The notes under the pieces were generated by a model. It was given only the letters and a program-made list of their open reading frames with translations, was not told the origin of the DNA and made no database searches. DNA of 5,152 nt, from assembly GCA_025774735.1 (NCBI GenBank), contig JALGZU010000226.1, positions 1-5,152 of the forward strand, written 5' to 3'. Source of the DNA: a candidate division LCP-89 bacterium (lineage in GTDB: Bacteria > Electryoneota > B3-LCP). This document shows positions 1 to 5,152 of this stretch, piece after piece (the first letter of the stretch is position 1; each line of letters opens with the position of its first letter). A program made the translations under genes and the position numbers.

Positions 1-1
1 C

Positions 2-238
2 CTGCTCTATGAAATTTCATCAGGCACGATCGGGTATGTTCTGCAGGAAGCGGGGCAAATCCATCTCAGGTTGTATAATGTACTCGGACAGAGGGTCAAC
101 CTGATTGAAGAAGGCTATCGCCAGGCCGGTAGCCATGTCGTGCATTTTTCAAATCAAAACCTTTCCTCCGGCATCTATTTCGCACGCTTATCCACACCGT
201 TCCAATCCCAAACCATCAAAACAGTAATAATTCGTTAA
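2..238 (+). CDS. C-terminal end of a secreted protein with a T9SS-type sorting domain (5' truncated)
   Basis: An open frame runs from the window edge to a TAA at 236-238 and gives the last 78 residues of a larger protein. It contains LRLYNVLGQRV, then a short linker, then LSSGIYFARL, and ends in a basic TIKTVIIR tail. This is the usual pattern of the type A Por/T9SS C-terminal sorting domain (a FlgD-like beta-sandwich): a 'LYNxLGQxV' strand, a 'G-x-Y' strand and a basic end. In that family the domain directs export across the outer membrane and is often cleaved off. The catalytic or binding part of the protein lies outside the window, so its function cannot be told. GC is about 46% by hand count, lower than the genes downstream. 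A fragment of an extracellular enzyme or adhesin is equally possible. Confidence is high for the domain type and nil for the full product. Confidence 0.8.
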   Translation: MLYEISSGTIGYVLQEAGQIHLRLYNVLGQRVNLIEEGYRQAGSHVVHFSNQNLSSGIYFARLSTPFQSQTIKTVIIR

Positions 239-291
239 ATTTTCAATTTGCATTTTGAATGTCCCTCCAAACCTCTCTCACCAGAAACCCC

Positions 292-320
292 TTGACTTTC
301 CCCCCAAAAGTGGATAAATT
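292..320 (+). promoter_or_regulatory. candidate sigma70-type promoter for the mutase operon
   Basis: The 126-base gap between the sorting-domain gene and the mutase contains TTGACT (292-297, 5 of 6 matches to the -35 consensus), 17 bases, then TAAATT (315-320, 4 of 6 matches to the -10 consensus). Initiation about 7 bases downstream would give a leader of roughly 38 bases before the GTG start at 365. The spacing is ideal and the -10 is mediocre. If the organism uses a Bacteroidetes-type housekeeping sigma factor with its own -7/-33 motifs, this match may be fortuitous. I see no convincing terminator or small gene in the rest of the gap. Confidence 0.45.
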
Positions 321-364
321 TTGAATCTACCTTAATTGCACTCCGTTTCAAGCTGGAGTTCTTT

Positions 365-1738
365 GTGAAACGTCTCATGATTTCGGTGTCCGGCATTCGC
401 GGCATCGTCGGCGAAGGCCTGACTCCGGAAGTGATCACCGCTTATGCCGCCGCCTTCGGCACTTTCTGCGAAGGGGGCAAGGTCATCGTCGGCCGTGACA
501 ACCGCACTACCGGCGAAATGGTTCGCCACGCCGCGCTGGCCGGTCTCTTGGCCGTCGGCTGCGACGTCGTTGATCTGGGCGTCGTCCCTACACCCACCAT
601 CCAGATCGCCGTGGAGAAGGCCAAGGCCACCGGAGGCATCTCCTTCACCGCCTCCCACAATCCCGACGAGTGGAATGCGCTCAAGTTTTTCTCTTCTGAC
701 GGCCTCTTCCTGGACGAAGTTCAGGCCCGCGAACTGCAGGCCCTGAAGGACGACTGGCAGGTTAACTACGTCCCCTTCGACAAGATCGGCCACGTCTCCT
801 ATTATGAAGGGGCTGCGGACGATCACATCACCGCGGTGCTGGGCAGTTCCCTCTTCGACCTGCAGGCTATCCGCAAGCGCAACTTCCGCGTGGCCGTCGA
901 CGCCGTCTGCGGAGCCGGCTGCAACCTGATTCCCCAGCTTCTGGCCGAACTCGGCTGCGAAGTGGCCAAACTGAACTGCGAGATAAAAGGACGCTTCCCC
1001 CGCAATCCCGAGCCGCTGCCGGAACACCTCGATGACCTCTGCCGTCTGGTCAAGGAGAAATCCTGCGACCTGGGTTTCGCCCTGGATCCCGACGCCGACC
1101 GTCTGGCCATCATCGACGAAAACGGCAATCCCATCAGCGAAGAGAACACCCTGGTCATCGCTGCCAAGTTGGTGCTGAAACACCAGCCCGGTCCCCTGGT
1201 GACCAACATCTCTACCACGCGCGCGCTGGACGACATCGCTTTGGAGGCGGAGGTCCCCATCCACCGCACCAAGGTCGGCGAAATTCACGTCGTCCGCAAG
1301 ATGCAGGATGTCAAAGCCGCCATCGGCGGCGAAGGCAACGGCGGCGTGATTTTCCCGGGGATCCACCTGGGACGCGATTCCGCCGTGGGAGCGGCTATGA
1401 CGCTGCAATCGCTCATCGAGGCGCGAGCTCCACTTTCGGTGTTTCTAAAGTCCATGCCCCGGTACGTAATGGTCAAGCGCAAGGTGCACATCGAAGACCT
1501 GCACCCGGATGAGTTGTTAGCGCAACTGAGCGCACATTTCGGCGATGATCAGCAGGACCGCTGCGACGGCTTGAAAATTGTGCGCGACACTGGTTGGATC
1601 CACATGCGAGCGTCCAACACCGAACCGGTGATCCGCATCTACGCAGAAGGAGAGGATCAATCCGGCGCTGAAGACCTGGCTCAGGAGGGCGCCGGGGCGC
1701 TGCAGCAGCTGATCCCCAAGGCGGAGAGCGAAGCATGA
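365..1738 (+). CDS. glmM: alpha-D-phosphohexomutase, phosphoglucosamine mutase (GlmM)-like
   Basis: This 457-residue protein has the full four-domain layout of the alpha-D-phosphohexomutase superfamily. SGIRG near residues 9-13 opens domain 1. TASHNP (95-100) carries the phosphoserine S97. DPDADR (241-246) supplies the three metal-binding aspartates. GEGNGG (322-327) is the sugar-recognition loop. RASNTEP (415-421) with R424 forms the C-terminal phosphate clamp. Family members interconvert sugar 1- and 6-phosphates in the cytoplasm through a bisphosphate intermediate; GlmM makes glucosamine 1-phosphate for peptidoglycan and LPS. The GEGNGG loop is typical of archaeal and Bacteroidetes-related GlmM rather than the enterobacterial form. 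The GTG start is preferred because GGAG (355-358) lies 6 bases upstream and the N terminus aligns with family expectation; an ATG at 377 is a poorer alternative. The stop overlaps the next gene by 4 bases. Substrate is not certain: phosphomannomutase, phosphoglucomutase or phosphopentomutase activity is possible given the neighbours. Confidence 0.85.
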   Translation: MKRLMISVSGIRGIVGEGLTPEVITAYAAAFGTFCEGGKVIVGRDNRTTGEMVRHAALAGLLAVGCDVVDLGVVPTPTIQIAVEKAKATGGISFTASHNPDEWNALKFFSSDGLFLDEVQARELQALKDDWQVNYVPFDKIGHVSYYEGAADDHITAVLGSSLFDLQAIRKRNFRVAVDAVCGAGCNLIPQLLAELGCEVAKLNCEIKGRFPRNPEPLPEHLDDLCRLVKEKSCDLGFALDPDADRLAIIDENGNPISEENTLVIAAKLVLKHQPGPLVTNISTTRALDDIALEAEVPIHRTKVGEIHVVRKMQDVKAAIGGEGNGGVIFPGIHLGRDSAVGAAMTLQSLIEARAPLSVFLKSMPRYVMVKRKVHIEDLHPDELLAQLSAHFGDDQQDRCDGLKIVRDTGWIHMRASNTEPVIRIYAEGEDQSGAEDLAQEGAGALQQLIPKAESEA

Positions 1739-2010
1739 TCCTGGCGCGCGTCGTCGGCGACGTCTATGCCACGGTCAAAAGCCCCCATTTTGAAGGGAGC
1801 AAGATCCTGATCGTCCAGCCGTTGGATACCGATTTAACCCCCAAGGGCGATACGCTGCTGGCCCTGGACCGGGTCGACGCGGGCAAGGACGACGTCGTGC
1901 TGGTCAACAAGGAGGGTGGCAGCGCCCGTATCATCTTCGAAAATCCCGACATCCCCCTCCAGGCGGTCATCGTCGCCGTCGTAGATGATCTCGATATATC
2001 TGGCGAGTAG
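1735..2010 (+). CDS. EutN/CcmL-family bacterial microcompartment vertex protein (BMC-P)
   Basis: This 91-residue protein is full length for the EutN/CcmL family. It starts MILARVVGDVYATVKSP, followed by KILIVQPLD (23-31), then a DRVDAGKDDVVLV segment (45-57), a GGSAR turn (61-65), and a hydrophobic strand IPLQAVIVAVVDDLDI near the end. Those blocks match the small beta-barrel of BMC pentamers, which cap the vertices of polyhedral protein shells in the cytoplasm. Its ATG overlaps the TGA of the mutase gene (ATGA, 1735-1738), with GGAG at 1723-1726, so translation is probably coupled. No hexameric BMC-H or BMC-T shell gene is present in the window, so this is either a satellite shell gene or a pentamer used in another setting. 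The family call is firm; participation in a shell with the DeoC encoded next door is an inference from context. Confidence 0.92.
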   Translation: MILARVVGDVYATVKSPHFEGSKILIVQPLDTDLTPKGDTLLALDRVDAGKDDVVLVNKEGGSARIIFENPDIPLQAVIVAVVDDLDISGE

Positions 2011-2047
2011 CATTCCCGCCGCAAAGTCTTTTGAATCCCAACAGGTT

Positions 2048-2052
2048 GGTGA
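2048..2052 (+). promoter_or_regulatory. possible ribosome binding site deciding the deoC start
   Basis: GGTGA at 2048-2052 matches the 3' part of the extended Shine-Dalgarno sequence (AGGAGGTGA) and lies 5 bases before the GTG at 2058. The longer alternative, TTG at 2031, has no recognisable Shine-Dalgarno sequence upstream, and GTG at 2049 would overlap the motif. The match is short, so the choice is tentative. Confidence 0.4.
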
Positions 2053-2057
2053 CAGTC

Positions 2058-2108
2058 GTGGTTGACGACCGGATTACGAAAATTATCTCAGAAATGGTAG
2101 CGCCAGCA
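2058..2108 (+). other. putative BMC encapsulation peptide at the DeoC N terminus
   Basis: The 17 residues MVDDRITKIISEMVAPA put V2, I6, I9, I10, M13 and V14 on one face (i, i+4, i+7, i+8, i+11, i+12) and D3, D4, R5, T7, K8, S11 and E12 on the other. P16 ends the helix, and a flexible stretch (RAETPPGLDSEK) follows before the barrel. A short terminal amphipathic helix joined by a linker is the known form of peptides that direct enzymes into bacterial microcompartments. The adjacent BMC vertex gene supports this reading; no direct evidence of targeting is available from sequence. Confidence 0.6.
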
Positions 2109-2780
2109 CGGGCGGAAACGCCTCCCGGACTGGACAGCGAAAAGGCCCGTATCGCCGCATTGATAGACCATACGAATCTGTATCCGGACGCCCGGGAGGA
2201 GGATATCCGCCGCCTCTGCGAAGAAGCGCTCCAGTATAAATTCGCCTGCGCAGTGGTGCAGTCCTGCTGGGTGCCGCTCTGCGCCGAACTGCTGAAGGGA
2301 AGCGGCGTGAAGGTCTGCAGCATCGTCTCCTTCCCGCTGGGTGGAGACGGCACCGCATCCAAGGTTCTGCAGGCACAGCGGGTAATCGAAGAGGGCGCCG
2401 AAGAGCTGGACATGGTCGCCAACATCGGCTACATCAAGTCGGGGAAGTGGGCCGAGGCGGAGGAGGACGTCGCCCGGGTGGTGCAGGCTTCGGGCGCGGT
2501 GCCGGTCAAAGTGATCATCGAAGCGTGCCTGCTGACCGACGAGGAGAAGGTGAAAGCCTGCCTGATGGCTCAGCGAGCCAGAGCGGCCTTCGTGAAGAGT
2601 TCCACCGGCTTCAGGGAGGGGGCGATCCCCGCCGACGTAGCGCTGATGCGGCGCGTGGTGGGGCCGGACATGGGGGTGAAGGCGTCCGGCGGAATCCGCA
2701 CGCTGGTGCAGGTCCGGCAGTTGATTGAAGCGGGGGCGAACCGGATCGGGACGTCGGCGTCGGTGGGGATTGTTTCTTGA
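2058..2780 (+). CDS. deoC: deoxyribose-phosphate aldolase (DERA), with N-terminal encapsulation-like helix
   Basis: DeoC splits 2-deoxy-D-ribose 5-phosphate into acetaldehyde and glyceraldehyde 3-phosphate in the cytoplasm, as a class I (Schiff-base) aldolase with a TIM barrel. Counting from GTG 2058 (240 residues), IDHTNL at 36-41 opens the barrel, ELDMVANIG holds D118, AFVKSSTG holds the Schiff-base K180, and GVKASGGIRT holds the proton-relay K208. The end, RIGTSASVGIV, is the usual phosphate-binding finish, so the gene is intact. The first 17 residues form an amphipathic helix followed by a Pro/Gly-containing linker, which short DERAs lack. The frame stays open to TTG 2031 (249 residues), and the start is uncertain between 2031, 2049 and 2058. 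It lies 20 to 47 bases after the BMC vertex gene and 26 bases before glgC, which suggests one operon. The enzyme call is very secure; residence in a microcompartment is an inference. Confidence 0.95.
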   Translation: MVDDRITKIISEMVAPARAETPPGLDSEKARIAALIDHTNLYPDAREEDIRRLCEEALQYKFACAVVQSCWVPLCAELLKGSGVKVCSIVSFPLGGDGTASKVLQAQRVIEEGAEELDMVANIGYIKSGKWAEAEEDVARVVQASGAVPVKVIIEACLLTDEEKVKACLMAQRARAAFVKSSTGFREGAIPADVALMRRVVGPDMGVKASGGIRTLVQVRQLIEAGANRIGTSASVGIVS

Positions 2781-2792
2781 TTAGGAATCAAA

Positions 2793-2808
2793 ATTATTAA
2801 TTAATAAT
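2793..2808 (+). repeat. perfect 16-bp AT-only palindrome overlapping the glgC start codon
   Basis: ATTATTAATTAATAAT is identical to its reverse complement, centred between 2800 and 2801. It covers most of the 26-base deoC-glgC gap and the first two bases of the glgC ATG (2807-2809). It stands out in a region that is otherwise clearly GC-rich. It could be an operator for a dimeric regulator or simply an unstructured AU-rich ribosome landing site; an AT-only 16-mer is palindromic by chance about once in 256, so function is not established. Confidence 0.5.
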
Positions 2809-4090
2809 GTCTTCTGTTTTATCCATCATCCTCGGTGGCGGGCGGGGCCAGCGGCTCTACCCGTTGACGAAGTTCCGGTCGAAACCGGCGGTGCCGATCG
2901 CGGGGAAGTACAGGCTGATCGACATCCCGGTGTCGAACTGCATTCATTCCGACATCGAGCGGATTTTCGTGTTGACGCAATTCAATTCGGCGTCGCTGAA
3001 TCGGCACGTCAACCTGAGCTACAAGTTCGATACCTTCCACGAAGGCTTCGTCAACATTTTAGCCGCCGAACAGACCATGAACAACATGGACTGGTTCCAG
3101 GGGACGGCGGACGCGGTGCGCAAGAACCTGCGCCATTTCGAGCGCTACAACGCGGAGGAATACCTGATCCTGGCCGGGGATCACATCTACCAGATGGACT
3201 ACCGGGAGATGCTGGAGACGCACCGGGAGTCCGAAGCCGACATCACCGTCGCCGTATCGCCGGTCACGCATGACGAAGCCGGCGAACTCGGCATCCTGAA
3301 GGTGAATGATCAGGGCCGCATCGTCAATTTCACTGAAAAACCGACAGATAACAAAGTGCTCAGCGATTTTGACATGACCGGTGAGATCCGGGACAAGTTC
3401 AGTATCGCCGATCCTGACAAGACTCTACTCGGGAGCATGGGCGTATATCTCTTCAGCCGGGAGGTGCTGGAAACCACCCTGACGAATCTCGAGCATCAGG
3501 ACTTCGGCGGTGACATCATTCCATCCGCCATCGGCGACTATAAAGTCCAGGCTTGTGTTTTCGGCGGGTACTGGCGGGACGTGGGAACGATTCGCTCGTT
3601 TTTCGACGCCAACATGGACTTCGTTTCCTCCGAACCACATTTCCACTTCTTCACCGAGCCGCGCAACGTCTTCACCCACGCCCGGCACCTGCCGCCAACG
3701 AAGCTATTGGGGGTGGAGGTGGAGTCCTCGCTGGTCTGCGAAGGCTGCGTCGTTCAGAATGCGACGCTGAAAAATGCCGTCATCGGGGTGCGCACGATCA
3801 TCGAGCGGGACGCCGTCGTGGAGAATTCATACATCATGGGGGCCGACTACTACGAGTACGATCCCGAATCCGGCGGAGACCACCGGCAGGGATCCCAGCC
3901 TTCAATCGGTATCGGCGAAGGCGCGTCGATTTCAGGCGCCATCGTGGACAAGAACGCCCGCATCGGCCGCGGGGTGAAGATCAATCCGAAGCAGCCTCAC
4001 GAGAACTACGCCGGGCACGGCTACATGATCAAGGACGGCATCACCGTCATCGAGAAGGACGCCGTCATCCCAGACGGGGCGGTGATCTGA
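2807..4090 (+). CDS. glgC: glucose-1-phosphate adenylyltransferase (ADP-glucose pyrophosphorylase)
   Basis: GlgC makes ADP-glucose from glucose 1-phosphate and ATP, the committed step of bacterial glycogen synthesis in the cytoplasm. The 427-residue protein begins with the nucleotide-binding loop GGGRGQRLYPLT (10-21) and KPAVP (26-30), then GKYRLIDIPVSN (33-44). WFQGTADAV (96-104), ILAGDHIYQMDY with the catalytic D125, FTEKP with the glucose-1-phosphate lysine K178, GDIIP (235-239) and YWRDVGT (255-261) follow. From about residue 300 hexapeptide-type repeats form the left-handed beta-helix, ending KDAVIPDGAVI. WFQGTADAV, the length and the 'GYMIKDGITVIEKDAVI' end resemble the plant/cyanobacterial branch more than the enterobacterial one. 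No Shine-Dalgarno is seen close to the ATG; AGGA at 2783-2786 is 20 bases away. The family is known for allosteric control, but the effector cannot be read from this sequence. No glycogen synthase or branching enzyme is adjacent. Confidence 0.96.
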   Translation: MSSVLSIILGGGRGQRLYPLTKFRSKPAVPIAGKYRLIDIPVSNCIHSDIERIFVLTQFNSASLNRHVNLSYKFDTFHEGFVNILAAEQTMNNMDWFQGTADAVRKNLRHFERYNAEEYLILAGDHIYQMDYREMLETHRESEADITVAVSPVTHDEAGELGILKVNDQGRIVNFTEKPTDNKVLSDFDMTGEIRDKFSIADPDKTLLGSMGVYLFSREVLETTLTNLEHQDFGGDIIPSAIGDYKVQACVFGGYWRDVGTIRSFFDANMDFVSSEPHFHFFTEPRNVFTHARHLPPTKLLGVEVESSLVCEGCVVQNATLKNAVIGVRTIIERDAVVENSYIMGADYYEYDPESGGDHRQGSQPSIGIGEGASISGAIVDKNARIGRGVKINPKQPHENYAGHGYMIKDGITVIEKDAVIPDGAVI

Positions 4091-4164
4091 GGCATCGAGT
4101 GCTCGAACATATCAGATTTGGCTTAAATATTCAGAAGCATACAGATCCATATCAAGGTAGAACC

Positions 4165-5152
4165 ATGTCCAACCGAATCGTGACCATTATAATCGCCGCA
4201 GCTGCCCTTGCGCTGTTCGGCAACATCACTTTCGCCCAGATGCCTCCTCACATGATGCAGGGGATGATGGCGAAGCCGGAGGCGGAAGCGGAGTTAAAAG
4301 CTCCCGACCAGCACCTGATCGTGACCCTCGACAACGGCATGGAGGTCATGTTCATCGAAAACCACGCCAGCCCCGTGATCGCCTCCATCGTTATCGTGCA
4401 CGCCGGCGCCAGGTACGAAACAGTCGAACTGAACGGCGCGTCGCACTACTTGGAGCACCTGCTCTTCAACGGGACCGAAACCCGCACTCAGAAAGAACTC
4501 TACGACGAGATGGATTTCCTGGGTGGGTACAACAACGCCAGCACCGGTTACGACCACGCCACCTACATGATTCTCATCGACGCGGAGAATTTCGAGAAGG
4601 GCCTGGACATTCAGAGGGATATGCTCTTCCATTCCATCCTGTCGCCCGACAAGTTCGAGAAGGAGAAAGGCATCATCATCGAAGAGATCGGCAAGGACGA
4701 AGACAGCGAATCCTACCGGGTGTCGCGCTTCCTCGACCGGGTGGTCTATCGCGGCACGCCCTACGAATGGCCCGTGCTGGGCAGCCGCCGCAGTATCCGC
4801 GAGATGACCCGCGATCAGGTCTGGGACTACTACAAGTCCCGCTACGTTCCCAACAACATGGCCGCCATGATCGTCGGCGATTTTCACACCCCCGAAATGC
4901 TCGATCTGATCAAGCGCACCTTCGGGCAGGAATCGCCCCGGGAGCTTCCCAAGGCGCGGCAGCGCGCAAAGAAGAAGCGGGGAGGAGCAAAATCGGTAAC
5001 CCAACCGGTTTTCGTCCAGCAGGGTGAAGCGACCAACCACTCCGTTCTCCTTTCCTTAGATGCGCCAACCCGCAAGTCTCCCTCTTATTTCCCCTTCATC
5101 GTCATGGTCAACATGTTAAATGACCATTTGCAGGAAGAACTGATGTCGAATG
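4165..5152 (+). CDS. exported M16-family (insulinase/pitrilysin-like) zinc peptidase, 3' truncated by window
   Basis: The frame stays open to the window edge and gives 329 residues of a protein that normally exceeds 400, or about 900 when two M16 halves are fused. Residues 1-24 form a Sec signal peptide: R4, a hydrophobic core from I5 to F18, and a TFA|Q cleavage site after A24, with no lipobox cysteine. The inverted zinc motif HYLEH lies at 94-98, and the distal zinc-ligand glutamate is E173 or E174 in GIIIEEIGKDED. N123-N124 and the VPNNM segment (228-232) are also typical of M16. The protein should act in the periplasm or be surface-exposed, degrading peptides. AAGG (4154-4157) precedes the ATG by 7 bases. 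Between the cleavage site and the catalytic domain is a Met-rich stretch (M26, M30, M31, M34, M35), and residues 263-275 form a strongly basic linker. The 74-base gap to glgC lets it be separately transcribed. Active-site residues are intact; the specific substrate is unknown. Confidence 0.92.
   Translation, partial: MSNRIVTIIIAAAALALFGNITFAQMPPHMMQGMMAKPEAEAELKAPDQHLIVTLDNGMEVMFIENHASPVIASIVIVHAGARYETVELNGASHYLEHLLFNGTETRTQKELYDEMDFLGGYNNASTGYDHATYMILIDAENFEKGLDIQRDMLFHSILSPDKFEKEKGIIIEEIGKDEDSESYRVSRFLDRVVYRGTPYEWPVLGSRRSIREMTRDQVWDYYKSRYVPNNMAAMIVGDFHTPEMLDLIKRTFGQESPRELPKARQRAKKKRGGAKSVTQPVFVQQGEATNHSVLLSLDAPTRKSPSYFPFIVMVNMLNDHLQEELMSN

Noticed and set aside
242..258. TTCAA...TTGAA inverted repeat after the sorting-domain gene as a terminator
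   Set aside because: The stem is only 5 bp, mostly A-T, with a 7-base loop and no following T-run; it is too weak to call.
332..1408. A long minus-strand open frame (358 codons) opposite the mutase gene
   Set aside because: It is a by-product of GC-rich codon use in the opposite strand gene, which has all catalytic motifs. Its translation is low-complexity (G, V, D, A) with no recognisable family features.
1735..2780. A complete microcompartment operon
   Set aside because: No hexameric or trimeric shell gene, aldehyde dehydrogenase or phosphotransacylase is present in the window, so only a partial or satellite locus can be claimed.
4094..4106. TCGAGTGCTCGA-like hairpin after glgC as a terminator
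   Set aside because: The loop would be too small and no U-tract follows, so it does not have the form of an intrinsic terminator.
4118..4145. TTGGCT with TACAGA 16 bases later as a promoter for the M16 gene
   Set aside because: Both boxes match the consensus weakly and many such pairs occur by chance in this AT-richer gap. A separate promoter is plausible but not supported enough to list.
4294..5040. A minus-strand open frame (248 codons) opposite the M16 peptidase gene
   Set aside because: The plus-strand frame carries a signal peptide, a zinc motif and a good ribosome binding site. The minus-strand product is a shadow with no motif.
1..5152. CRISPR arrays, tRNA or rRNA genes, insertion sequences
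   Set aside because: I saw no regularly spaced repeats, no tRNA cloverleaf or rRNA stretches and no transposase frame or terminal inverted repeats; nearly all of the window is accounted for by intact coding genes.

Overview
The window reads as a chromosomal segment of a moderately GC-rich, Gram-negative-type bacterium, most likely of the FCB/Calditrichota/KSB1-like assemblage. Three things point there. The first gene ends in a type IX secretion (T9SS)-like C-terminal sorting domain. The phosphohexomutase carries the GEGNGG sugar-binding loop common in Bacteroidetes-related and archaeal GlmM proteins. A secreted M16 peptidase closes the window. The lineage is an inference; there is no rRNA or other taxonomic marker here.

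Layout, all on the + strand: (1) 2-238, the 3' end of a secreted-protein gene with a sorting domain, about 46% GC by hand count and visibly more AT-rich than what follows; (2) 239-364, a gap with a plausible sigma70-type promoter; (3) 365-1738, an alpha-D-phosphohexomutase annotated as GlmM-like; (4) 1735-2010, a EutN/CcmL-type bacterial microcompartment (BMC) vertex protein overlapping the mutase stop by 4 bases (ATGA); (5) about 2058-2780, deoxyribose-phosphate aldolase (DeoC) with an extra N-terminal amphipathic helix plus linker; (6) 2807-4090, a plant/cyanobacterial-like glucose-1-phosphate adenylyltransferase (GlgC) whose start codon sits in a perfect 16-bp AT-only palindrome; (7) 4165 to the window edge, the N-terminal part of an exported M16 zinc peptidase.

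Genes 3 to 6 look like one operon of sugar-phosphate enzymes. The most interesting part is the mutase / BMC-vertex / aldolase trio. DeoC splits 2-deoxyribose 5-phosphate into acetaldehyde and glyceraldehyde 3-phosphate, and acetaldehyde is a classic microcompartment intermediate. The DeoC N terminus looks like a BMC encapsulation peptide. I infer that this is a small or satellite locus of a sugar-phosphate-utilising microcompartment, whose hexameric shell proteins would have to lie elsewhere in the genome. The mutase could be housekeeping GlmM or could supply the pentose 5-phosphate. GlgC (glycogen precursor synthesis) and the M16 peptidase (envelope proteolysis) have no clear functional tie to the trio beyond position.
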